64,000 nucleotides of DNA from Actinoplanes sandaracinus (lineage in GTDB: Bacteria > Actinomycetota > Actinomycetes > Mycobacteriales > Micromonosporaceae), in the NCBI RefSeq assembly GCF_030009775.1, contig NZ_JASCTH010000005.1, forward strand, positions 62,001 through 126,000, given 5' to 3'. Positions 1 to 7,234 of this stretch are shown here, in pieces; position 1 is the first letter of the stretch; every line of letters starts with the position of its first letter. The notes below the pieces were generated by a model. It was not told the DNA's origin. It searched no databases and saw only the letters and a list, made by a program, of their open reading frames with translations. The position numbers and the translations under genes were made by a program.

Positions 1-2
1 CT

Positions 3-1481
3 TCCCCGGGCGCGGCCGTGGGTGCGGTCGTCTTCGACTCCGCCGCCGCTGCCGCCGCGACCGGGCCGGTCATCCTGGTCCGCCGGGAGACGAACCCCGA
101 TGATCTGCCCGGCATGATCGCCGCGCAGGGCATCCTGACCAGCCGGGGCGGCAAGACGTCGCACGCCGCCGTGGTCGCCCGAGGTATGGGCAAGACCTGT
201 GTCTGCGGCGCGGAGGACCTCGACATCGGCGAAGACTCGTTCACCGTCCACGGGCAGGTCGTCAAGGCCGGGGACATCATCTCCGTCGACGGCACCAGCG
301 GACGTGTCTACGCCGGAGCGGTGCCCGTACGGCCTTCCCCCGTGGTCCGGTACTTCGAGGGGGAGCTGTCGCCGGCCGGCGATTCGCTGCTGTCCGCGGT
401 CCAGCGGCTGCTGAGGCACGCCGATCATGTCGCACGGCTGGGTGTGCACGCGAACGCCGACACCGGGCCGGACGCCGCGCGGGCCCGGCGGTTCGGCGCG
501 ACCGGGGTGGGCCTGTGCCGTACCGAGCACATGTTCCTCGGCGACCGCCGGGTGCTGGTCGAACGGCTGATCCTCGCCGACGGCGACACCGAACGGCGGG
601 CCGCGCTCGCGGCGCTGCTGCCGCTGCAGCGCGCCGACTTCATCGAACTGTTCACCGCGATGGACGGCCTGCCGGTGACGATCCGGCTGATCGACCCGCC
701 ACTGCACGAGTTCCTGCCCCCGTTGGAGGAACTGACCGCCCGCGTCGCCCGCGCCGAAGCGCTCGGCGACGATCCCGGACACGACGCGACCCTGCTGACG
801 GCCGTCCGCCGCATGCACGAGTCCAACCCCATGCTGGGGCTGCGGGGCGTACGCCTCGGGCTGGTCGTGCCCGGCCTCTTCGCCATGCAGGTCCGGGCCA
901 TCGCGGAGGCCGCCGCGGCGCGGGTCGCCGCCGGCGGCGACCCGCGCCCGGAGATCATGGTCCCGCTGGTCGGCGCGGTTCAAGAACTCGAGGTGGTACG
1001 GGCGGAGGCCGCGTCGGTGCTCGCCGAGGTCGGCGGGGCGCCGCCGATCCGGATCGGCACCATGATCGAGGTCCCGCGCGCCGCCCTCACCGCCGGCCAG
1101 ATCGCCGAACACGCCGACTTCTTCTCCTTCGGCACCAACGACCTGACCCAGATGACCTGGGGGTTCTCCCGCGACGACGTCGAAGGCGCATTCTTCGGCA
1201 GATACCTGGAACGGGGCATCTTCGCCGCGTCGCCGTTCGAGACCCTCGACACCGGTGGCGTCGGTGAACTCGTCCGCACCGCTATCGAACGCGGCCGGGC
1301 CACCCACCCCGGCCTGGTCACCGGAGTCTGCGGGGAACACGGCGGCGATCCCGCCTCGATCCGCTTCTTCCACGACGCCGGACTCGACTACGTCTCCTGC
1401 TCACCCTTCCGGGTGCCGATCGCCCGCCTCGAAGCCGGCCGGGCCGCGACCACCGAGGCCGCCGCCTCGGACAGCAGATAG
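3..1481 (+). CDS. ppdK: Pyruvate phosphate dikinase, C-terminal half (5' end outside window)
   Basis: Interconverts pyruvate, ATP and phosphate with phosphoenolpyruvate, AMP and pyrophosphate in the cytoplasm. The frame is already open at base 3 and 492 residues are visible of an enzyme that is usually near 880, so the nucleotide-binding half lies upstream. The swivelling phosphohistidine domain is clear (GGKTSHAAVVARG, His about residue 54 of the fragment). The PEP/pyruvate-binding TIM barrel follows with ESNPMLGLRG, IGTMIEVPRAAL, FSFGTNDLTQM and the catalytic-cysteine loop GVCGEHGGDP. Those motifs, especially NDLTQM, fit PPDK rather than enzyme I or PEP synthase. The stop lies 9 bases before the next gene, so the two are probably cotranscribed. 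Catalytic residues are intact. Confidence 0.95.
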   Translation, partial: SPGAAVGAVVFDSAAAAAATGPVILVRRETNPDDLPGMIAAQGILTSRGGKTSHAAVVARGMGKTCVCGAEDLDIGEDSFTVHGQVVKAGDIISVDGTSGRVYAGAVPVRPSPVVRYFEGELSPAGDSLLSAVQRLLRHADHVARLGVHANADTGPDAARARRFGATGVGLCRTEHMFLGDRRVLVERLILADGDTERRAALAALLPLQRADFIELFTAMDGLPVTIRLIDPPLHEFLPPLEELTARVARAEALGDDPGHDATLLTAVRRMHESNPMLGLRGVRLGLVVPGLFAMQVRAIAEAAAARVAAGGDPRPEIMVPLVGAVQELEVVRAEAASVLAEVGGAPPIRIGTMIEVPRAALTAGQIAEHADFFSFGTNDLTQMTWGFSRDDVEGAFFGRYLERGIFAASPFETLDTGGVGELVRTAIERGRATHPGLVTGVCGEHGGDPASIRFFHDAGLDYVSCSPFRVPIARLEAGRAATTEAAASDSR

Positions 1482-1490
1482 GAGAACGCC

Positions 1491-1835
1491 ATGACCACCA
1501 CCTTCGACGGGCGGCCCGATCTGGTCACCGTCCGCTCCGGACAGCGCGAGATCGGGGTGTACGCCATCGGCGCCGACCGGACCCGGTTCGTGCCCGCCGT
1601 CGATGTCACCGCCATCGTGCTCGCCGCACTGGCGAGCACGGTCCTCACCGCGACGGCCCTGGCCATCGCCGCCGCGATGCGCCGACAGCCGGCCGTCGGC
1701 ACCGTGACCATGGGCCCCGGCGGGTGGGTCAGCATCAAACGCGCTGCCTGCCCGCCACTGCGCGGCGCGGCATCACCGCCGCGGCCGTGGTGGGCGCACG
1801 CGTTGCGGGCACACCGCCTGGTCGTTCAGCGATGA
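1491..1835 (+). CDS. Small single-pass membrane protein downstream of ppdK
   Basis: A 114-residue protein of unknown function. ATG is preceded by AGGAG about 7 bases upstream, overlapping the end of ppdK, so expression is probably coupled to it. Residues 1-35 look soluble, residues about 38-62 form one hydrophobic helix rich in Ala/Leu/Val, and the tail is basic with Trp pairs (WVSIKR, PWWAHALRAHR), suggesting a cytoplasmic membrane-proximal segment. I do not recognise a named domain. The tail has actinobacterial codon use, so the gene is likely real. A role next to PEP metabolism is only positional. Confidence 0.65.
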   Translation: MTTTFDGRPDLVTVRSGQREIGVYAIGADRTRFVPAVDVTAIVLAALASTVLTATALAIAAAMRRQPAVGTVTMGPGGWVSIKRAACPPLRGAASPPRPWWAHALRAHRLVVQR

Positions 1836-2205
1836 CGAGCCGGACGCTCGTGAGATGTCGTCCATGGTGTTCCCGATCGGCCGGGACGCCCACCGTGTCG
1901 CGGTCTTGGGAGCAATGGATCTCTGCTGCGCCGGGAATTGCGTCAGATGGTAGATCGAGATAGGTGCTTGTGCGGCTTGCCTACGGATATGTCGTGTGAC
2001 GTGAGCGAAACGTGTTCGTTGGCGAAGATCTCTTCGGCCTGGTGAAGCCCTGCTCGGAGTGGCGAAAGTCGATGGCTGCGTACCGTGAGGGTGAACGTGT
2101 GGCATCTGCACCGGTCGGGCCATATGCCGGGCTGCCGGTGTCCGGTAGACCCATGGGAGTGCCGGTTGGGATGGGCCGTGCGTGTCCGTGGCGAGGAGGT
2201 GGCGT
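1836..2205. other. Intergenic region upstream of the STAS gene
   Basis: About 370 bases without a convincing gene. Composition is less GC-rich than the flanks. A short plus-strand frame near 1855-1955 begins with ATG and has passable codon use, but it has no ribosome-binding site and no recognisable domain, so I do not call it. The region probably carries the promoter of the regulatory set that starts at 2206. I could not identify a clear -35/-10 pair. Confidence 0.4.
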
Positions 2206-2547
2206 GTGGGGCCGTTGTCGGTCAGCCATGATCAAGAGGCGCTCTGCCTGGCGCTGAGCGGTGATATCGATTTCGTCAACTCAGCGCCGATAACGCAAGC
2301 GATCCGGGAGGCGGTGATTCAGAGCCAGCCGACGCTGGTACGAGTGGACGTGGCCGAGGTGAGCTTCCTGGATTCCTCCGGTCTCGGAGTCTTGGTGGCT
2401 GCCCTGCGCGTCGCGACGGACTGCGGGGCCGTTTTCCGGGTGGAACGTCCCAACGCCAATGTGTACGGCCAACTCGAAATCGCCGGCCTGCTGGAGATAT
2501 TCGGCCTGGCCGACTCTGATGGTGGCCGCAGCGTTGCCGGGCGGTGA
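2206..2547 (+). CDS. STAS-domain anti-sigma factor antagonist
   Basis: A 113-residue, single STAS domain protein of the SpoIIAA/RsbV type. Such proteins bind an anti-sigma kinase when dephosphorylated and so release a sigma factor. The core motif LDSSGLGVLV contains the conserved phosphorylatable serine (D-S-S-G), preceded by the usual beta-strand VRVDVAEVSF. I chose GTG at 2206 because AGGAGG sits 6 bases upstream (2194-2199); an upstream GTG at 2182 would put that site inside the gene. It precedes a PP2C phosphatase and a HATPase on the same strand, the other two parts of a partner-switching circuit. The target sigma factor is not in the window. Confidence 0.88.
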   Translation: MGPLSVSHDQEALCLALSGDIDFVNSAPITQAIREAVIQSQPTLVRVDVAEVSFLDSSGLGVLVAALRVATDCGAVFRVERPNANVYGQLEIAGLLEIFGLADSDGGRSVAGR

Positions 2548-2643
2548 ACAACGACGCTACCAGCGGGCCGGCCGGGCAGAGCGACCGCTCGTTTGAGGTG
2601 CCGGCCAAATCGCTTGACGGTGCGGATCGCCGCGGGAGGCGCG

Positions 2644-4542
2644 ATGAGCGTGGAACAGCAGCACGAGTACCGGCAGCGGCTGGCCGCGCTGGATGAGACG
2701 GTGGCGCGGGCACAGTGGGATCCCGCCGCACAGGTGCATCGAGCGGCGGGGCTACTGGCCGGGCGGGTCGGGTGCCGAGTCGACGAGGCTCACACCTATC
2801 TGCTGGACCGGGCGGCACAGCAAGGCCGCCCGGCGGCCGCGGTGGCCGGTGACATCCTGACGGCCCTGCAAGGCCGTCCAGGATCCGGGTCGCGGCCCCT
2901 GGACGCCGAGGTGGACAAGGCGCTACGCCCCCGGAGCGGAAATCCAGCGGCGGGGCGCCGGCTTCCCGCGTACCCGCCGTCACGGGCGGTCGATGACTGG
3001 GGGCCGCTGGTACAGCAGGTCCTCGACGCGATGCCAGGTAACCACATGGCGCTGTCACCGGTGTTCGGTGACAGCGCCGAGATCTCCGACTGGATGATCG
3101 TTGCGGTAAGTCAGGAGACGGCCGACTTCTCCGGCCGCGACGTGGCCCAAGCGGTGGGCCGGCGCATCACCCAGGCGTATCCGGCAACGGTGGATACGCC
3201 GGTGTGGCAGGCGTGGCGCGACGTGATGGCTGACGGGTGCGCGCGCGAGGTCGGGCCGTTCCCGTATATGAGCAAGAGTGCCCGGGCACCCGCCGACGTG
3301 TTGATGACCGCCTGGGTGTCGCGGGTGGGGCCGGGAGTGCTCAGCCGCTGGGTGCGCCACGACGAGCAGACCCGACAGGCCGAACGGATCGCGCATACCG
3401 AACGGCTGGGCCAGCTCGGCTGGGGCGAAGCCGATCTGGTCACCGGCCAGATCGTGTGGTCGGACGAGTTGTATCGCATCTATGAACGTGACCCGGCGCT
3501 GGGGCCGATGTCCAGCGATGAACAGAACGCCGTGACCTTGCCCGAGGATGAGCCGATCCGCCGGCAGGCGGCGGAGGGCTTCGGCCGCGGGGACACCGTC
3601 GATGTCACCACCCGTATCCGCGTAGGCGGGAGGGTCAAGCATGTGCGCAGTGTGGTGGACGCTGTCCGCGATGTGCAGGGCCGGCCGGTGAAGGTGTACG
3701 GCATCGTGCAGGACGTCACCATGCAGCGGACCACCCGGGCACAGCTGGCCGAGGTGGAGCAGTTGCTGCAGCAACACCAGCACAGCCTCGCCGCCGAGCA
3801 CGAGCTAGCCGCCCAGCTGCGCCAGATCGTGCTACCCGTGCCCGCCGAGCCGTTCGACCTGCCCGGGCTGCGGGTCGCCGTCCGCTACCTGCCCGCCGAG
3901 GAGGCGAGCCGGGTCGGCGGCGACTGGTTCCACGCGGCCCTCGCCGACGACGGCAGCGTGGTACTCGCCGTCGGTGACGTAGCCGGACACGGCATGCACG
4001 CCGCCACGGTCATGGCCGAGCTGCGGCACATGCTCGCCGGTCTCACCGTGACCACCACCACCGACCCGGCGCAGCTGCTGTGGCACCTCAACCGGCTGCT
4101 CTACTCCCGCGCCACCACCGCGACCGCCGCGGTGGCCCGATTCGATCCGCAGAGCCGTTCCATCACCTGGGCGCAGGGCGGGCATCCGACACCGCTACAT
4201 GCCCGCGCCGGTGTCACCACCGAACTCGCCGCGCCGCGCGGCACACTGCTCGGTGCCGTCCGCGCCGCCCACTACGACACCGCCACGGTCAGTCTGGCCC
4301 CCGCCGACCTGCTGCTGCTCTACACCGATGGACTGATCGAACACCGTAGGCACACCCTCGCCGAAGGGCTCGCCCCCGTCATAACCACCCTCAACGACAT
4401 ATCCGCTTCCGGCAGCGAGCAGCCACTGGCCGACCTCCTGACGCGGCTGCGCCGGGCCAACCCCGATGACGACACCTGCATCCTCGCCGTACGCCACCAC
4501 ACGCCGGCACCACCCGACCAACCCGAAGGTGACCATGCCTGA
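2644..4542 (+). CDS. ANTAR-PAS-PP2C (SpoIIE/RsbU-type) serine phosphatase
   Basis: A 632-residue predicted cytoplasmic phosphatase that would dephosphorylate a STAS antagonist such as the one encoded just upstream. The order is an N-terminal ANTAR-like helical segment (about 30-80, with GLLAGRVGCRVDEAH), a PAS-like region (about 140-230), a second PAS fold (about 250-370, ending IVQDVT), a short coiled coil, then a PP2C domain (about 410-625). PP2C metal ligands are visible in GGDW, GDVAGHG, LYTDGL and PDDDT. ATG at 2644 was chosen for the GGGAGG 6-7 bases upstream. Its end overlaps the next gene by 8 bases. An ANTAR-like domain, normally an RNA-binding antiterminator, on an RsbU phosphatase is unusual. 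Confidence 0.88.
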   Translation: MSVEQQHEYRQRLAALDETVARAQWDPAAQVHRAAGLLAGRVGCRVDEAHTYLLDRAAQQGRPAAAVAGDILTALQGRPGSGSRPLDAEVDKALRPRSGNPAAGRRLPAYPPSRAVDDWGPLVQQVLDAMPGNHMALSPVFGDSAEISDWMIVAVSQETADFSGRDVAQAVGRRITQAYPATVDTPVWQAWRDVMADGCAREVGPFPYMSKSARAPADVLMTAWVSRVGPGVLSRWVRHDEQTRQAERIAHTERLGQLGWGEADLVTGQIVWSDELYRIYERDPALGPMSSDEQNAVTLPEDEPIRRQAAEGFGRGDTVDVTTRIRVGGRVKHVRSVVDAVRDVQGRPVKVYGIVQDVTMQRTTRAQLAEVEQLLQQHQHSLAAEHELAAQLRQIVLPVPAEPFDLPGLRVAVRYLPAEEASRVGGDWFHAALADDGSVVLAVGDVAGHGMHAATVMAELRHMLAGLTVTTTTDPAQLLWHLNRLLYSRATTATAAVARFDPQSRSITWAQGGHPTPLHARAGVTTELAAPRGTLLGAVRAAHYDTATVSLAPADLLLLYTDGLIEHRRHTLAEGLAPVITTLNDISASGSEQPLADLLTRLRRANPDDDTCILAVRHHTPAPPDQPEGDHA

Positions 4543-5068
4543 ACACCTGCGCCGTTCGGGGCGACGGCCAAGCCCGGACGACGACCGCCCGCCGTCGGTG
4601 CGTGACTTCACCGTCGACGATCTTCGTACGCTGCGCCACGACGTGACGCGATTCGCCCGGGCGAGCGGCCTTACCGATCCCGTCCTGTACCGCTTCGTGC
4701 TCGCCATCCATGAGCTCGCCACCAACGCCGTCCGCCACGGCGGCGGCCACGGACGCCTCGAACTGCGACGGACCCGCGACCAGCTCTGCTGCCAGGTCAG
4801 CGACCACGGTCCCGGCATGCCGCCCGCACAACCCCGAATCCGGCCGGCCGTCGACGCGCCCAGCGGACGCGGCCTGTGGCTGGCCAAGCACGCGGGCGAA
4901 CTCACCTGCACCAGCGGCAACCACGGCACCAGCGTCACACTGACCTGCACGATCTCACCGCCAACCACGGCCAATGACATCCAGGCAGAACCGCAGCACG
5001 GCGGCGTCGCGGGTGGGGGCGGTCAGGAGGGTGCGAATGTCGTCGATGGCGGTGATGACGGTGTGTAG
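4535..5068 (+). CDS. HATPase-domain anti-sigma factor kinase (RsbW/SpoIIAB-like)
   Basis: A 177-residue protein with a GHKL ATPase fold: N box FVLAIHELATNAVRHGG, G1 box SDHGPGMP, G2 box SGRGLWLAKHAG. By family it binds ATP, phosphorylates a STAS partner and sequesters a sigma factor. ATG 4535 has GAAGG upstream and overlaps the phosphatase stop by 8 bases, indicating translational coupling. After TLTCTI the last 40 residues are Gly/Asp-rich and probably unstructured. That tail runs 114 bases into a convergent gene whose codon use is better, so the extension may simply reflect a delayed stop. Confidence 0.85.
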   Translation: MPEHLRRSGRRPSPDDDRPPSVRDFTVDDLRTLRHDVTRFARASGLTDPVLYRFVLAIHELATNAVRHGGGHGRLELRRTRDQLCCQVSDHGPGMPPAQPRIRPAVDAPSGRGLWLAKHAGELTCTSGNHGTSVTLTCTISPPTTANDIQAEPQHGGVAGGGGQEGANVVDGGDDGV

Positions 5069-5236
5069 GGGTCGGCATTGGTGCGCGGCGATGCGTCGAG
5101 GCTGCCAGCCGACAAGCAGCAGGCCGAGCAGGCGCCACTGCGGGTGGGTCAGACCGTGCAGGTCCGGCTGAGCGGACAGCAGCACCACGGCGCGCAGATG
5201 CCCGGGAGGTAGGTTCAGGCCGTCTGATCGGCTCAC
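4955..5236 (-). CDS. Small LuxR-HTH-like protein coupled to the HPF homologue
   Basis: A 93-residue frame that begins with GTG overlapping the stop of the upstream hibernation-factor gene (GTGA, four shared bases). Codons have strong GC3 bias, unlike the opposite strand here. The segment LTHPQWRLLGLLLVGW followed by RRIAAHQC and a recognition-helix-like stretch resembles the LuxR/GerE helix-turn-helix layout (LT..E..vL.lla.G.s...IA), although the second helix is poorly conserved. DNA binding is therefore possible but unproven. It overlaps the 3' end of the convergent HATPase gene by 114 bases. Confidence 0.5.
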   Translation of the reverse strand: MSRSDGLNLPPGHLRAVVLLSAQPDLHGLTHPQWRLLGLLLVGWQPRRIAAHQCRPLHTVITAIDDIRTLLTAPTRDAAVLRFCLDVIGRGWR

Positions 5237-6033
5237 CACGCGGGCGCGAGCAGTCCGAACTGGCCGTCGAAACGCCGGTACAGCACCCGGGCTCGCCGGC
5301 TGCGCGGGTCGGTGAAGAACAGGAACCGCCGGTCCGGCGCGGCGTTGAGCAGTTGCACCGCCCGGGCCAGCGCCATCGGCACCGCCGGCCATCGCTGGAT
5401 CGTCAACGGCACGGTGAGGCCGGCGGGCGCCGGCGCGGGCACCGACCGGTGCAGGCTGTAGCCGGTGGCGCCGTCCCGGTGGACCAGCGCGTCCCCGCCG
5501 GTAGCGTCGTCGACGAACAGATGGAACGGATAGTCACGCAGGTCCATCGCGAACGCCGCCGAGTCCGGGGTCTGCACGGCGAGGTGGTAGTCCTTCATCC
5601 GCACGATGCGCCCGGCCGCCGTCCGCGGACCGGCCAGGCCGATCGGGCTCTGCGGGTACGGCGAACACCACTCGCCCGCCACGAAACCGACGTCGCCGGA
5701 ACGTTCGGCGGCCAGGTGCTGGTCGAGGCGGTGCAGTCGCAGCAACAGCCCGGCGGCGGCCTGCTCGATCGCCTCGCGGACCGTGGGCGCGGCCGTCTGC
5801 ACCCTGATCATCCGGGCCCGGACGGCCACGTTCACCTGCGCCACCACCGTGAACGCAGTGGTGTCGTACCCGCCGTACGGGCTCAGGCGTGCCCTGAGGC
5901 GTTCGGCCGCGTGGTCGACGGTGGCGAGGACATCGCCGATGACGCGCTGGGCGTACGCCGATTCCTCGGCGGTGACCGGGCCGGACACGGCCACGGCGGG
6001 GTGTTCTCGTGTCACGTTGCGGCGAGCCGACAT
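5233..6033 (-). CDS. HPF/RaiA-family ribosome hibernation protein with duplicated C-terminal domain
   Basis: A 266-residue homologue of long hibernation-promoting factor, which dimerises 70S ribosomes in resting cells. Residues about 10-110 follow the RaiA/HPF N-terminal fold (VSGPVT..ESAYAQRVIGDVL). Two tandem copies of the S30EA C-terminal domain follow: KDYHLAVQTPDSAAFAMDLRD..LVHRDGATGYSL (about 147-195) and the more canonical ending VLYRRFDGQFGLLAP (about 210-264). Standard long HPF has one such domain. ATG 6033 has GAGGAC upstream. A divergent gene starts at 6145, so the promoter lies in 6034-6144. Stress or dormancy control would fit the partner-switch genes opposite, but no promoter element was identified. 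Confidence 0.82.
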   Translation of the reverse strand: MSARRNVTREHPAVAVSGPVTAEESAYAQRVIGDVLATVDHAAERLRARLSPYGGYDTTAFTVVAQVNVAVRARMIRVQTAAPTVREAIEQAAAGLLLRLHRLDQHLAAERSGDVGFVAGEWCSPYPQSPIGLAGPRTAAGRIVRMKDYHLAVQTPDSAAFAMDLRDYPFHLFVDDATGGDALVHRDGATGYSLHRSVPAPAPAGLTVPLTIQRWPAVPMALARAVQLLNAAPDRRFLFFTDPRSRRARVLYRRFDGQFGLLAPAW

Positions 6034-6144
6034 GCGCCGTCCTCTTCCGAGAAGATTCCTGACCGAGCCAGATTAGCCGTAGAGGTAGGCGAGGTTTGGC
6101 CACCGCCACCTGCCGCCGCGACGGGCGATCTACGCACCGTCGAT

Positions 6145-6552
6145 GTGTGGGCCGGCGGCACATGGCTGACCACTTTCGACAACACGGCCTTTGTCCTCTC
6201 CTTCACCCGTTACATGCGGTCCGACGCAGAGCAGGTGCGTCGCCGTGACATCAGGCCCTCTCCTTTCCCAGAGCACTCACCGAAGGAAGTCTGCCAGCTG
6301 CTCTACGCCGAGTCGGCTGAGTCGGATTTCCCATGGCAATTCCGGCTAATGGACTGGGGGCCGACCACTGACGACGTGACCTGCTTCGCCTACCTGAACG
6401 GCGACGAACTAGTCCTCACCCTCGTCCAGCGGGTAGACAATCAATTGCCCGACGACCCACTTAAGGTCATCGTCGCCAAAATGCTGGCGGAGGAGTTCGT
6501 AGCCGTCCTTACCGAAGCCGCTGATCTTCTGGATGCCGAACGCCTTCGATGA
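6145..6552 (+). CDS. Hypothetical protein, low GC, divergent from HPF gene
   Basis: About 135 residues, start uncertain. GTG at 6145 gives a protein beginning VWAGGTWLTTFDN. The frame is open further upstream without a good start, so the gene may have lost its 5' end. The sequence is acidic and contains alternating hydrophobic stretches (FPWQFRLMDWG, VTCFAYLNGDELVLTLVQR) ending in a helical tail. Codon use is mixed and GC lower than the neighbours, which suggests transfer. No domain recognised; its size and acidity would fit an immunity or accessory protein, but nothing here shows that. Confidence 0.5.
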   Translation: MWAGGTWLTTFDNTAFVLSFTRYMRSDAEQVRRRDIRPSPFPEHSPKEVCQLLYAESAESDFPWQFRLMDWGPTTDDVTCFAYLNGDELVLTLVQRVDNQLPDDPLKVIVAKMLAEEFVAVLTEAADLLDAERLR

Positions 6553-6799
6553 ATGGTTCCGCGAGCAACGCTCCACCCTTGCGAGTTCCGCGACGAATTC
6601 GTGCGATTTGGCTTAGCCGTCCGCGGGGTAAGCAGTTAGGAAGATCGGCCCATGGGTTTTGCCGGGATGGCATCATCCGCCGAACTTATGATCGAATCCG
6701 AGTCAGAGTTTCCTTTGGTCGTCATCGATCCCGCCGTAGTGCTATTACGGTTCCCTGCCGAGTCGTGTAGACGCACTCTCTTCGGATCAGTAAGTGTGA

Positions 6800-7178
6800 T
6801 CATGCGGCTTCTGCGAGCAGACGGGTGAACCGCTGAGCGGGGGTGTCGTTGGAGCCGCGCTGCCACGGGCTGGCCGGGTCGCAGAAGTAGACCGGCGTGC
6901 TCGTGGCTGCCGTGAACTCGGCATGCCGGCCCACCTCGACGCCCTGGGCAGGTGGACGAGAAGGACGTAGCGGGTGCTGCGCTCGACCAGGGTGCCGATG
7001 GCGGTCCGATTCTGGGCACCCATGATCAGGTCACCTTCCCAGTGACCGGGCAAGGCGCGGTCCTCGGCGGTGGCGGGCCGGTCGTGAATGCTCTTCGAGC
7101 GGTCGGTGAACCGCGGTGTCCGCTGCCCGCGGCTGCGACGACGCTTGCGATAGGTACGACCCGTGCGCAGTAACGGCA
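6800..7178 (-). pseudogene. IS30-family transposase remnant
   Basis: Reading leftward, the frame matches the IS30 DDE transposase core (DRALPGHWEGDLIMG, IGTLVERSTRYVLLVHLP). It then shifts frame and skips to GRHAEFTAAT and VYFCDPASPWQRGSN before ending at a stop at 6800. The N-terminal HTH and the stretch between HLP and GRHAEF, which includes a catalytic aspartate region, are missing. The remnant abuts the 3' end of the NACHT gene. No terminal inverted repeats or target duplication were seen, so the element is dead. Confidence 0.8.
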
Positions 7179-7234
7179 ACCGACTGCGCTTCGGCACAGC
7201 GAGGGGCGGGCCCGCCCTTCGCGAGGCGCCGGGC

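Noticed and set aside
1855..1960. Short frame in the gap before the STAS gene
   Set aside because: Too short and without a Shine-Dalgarno site or domain; left as intergenic.
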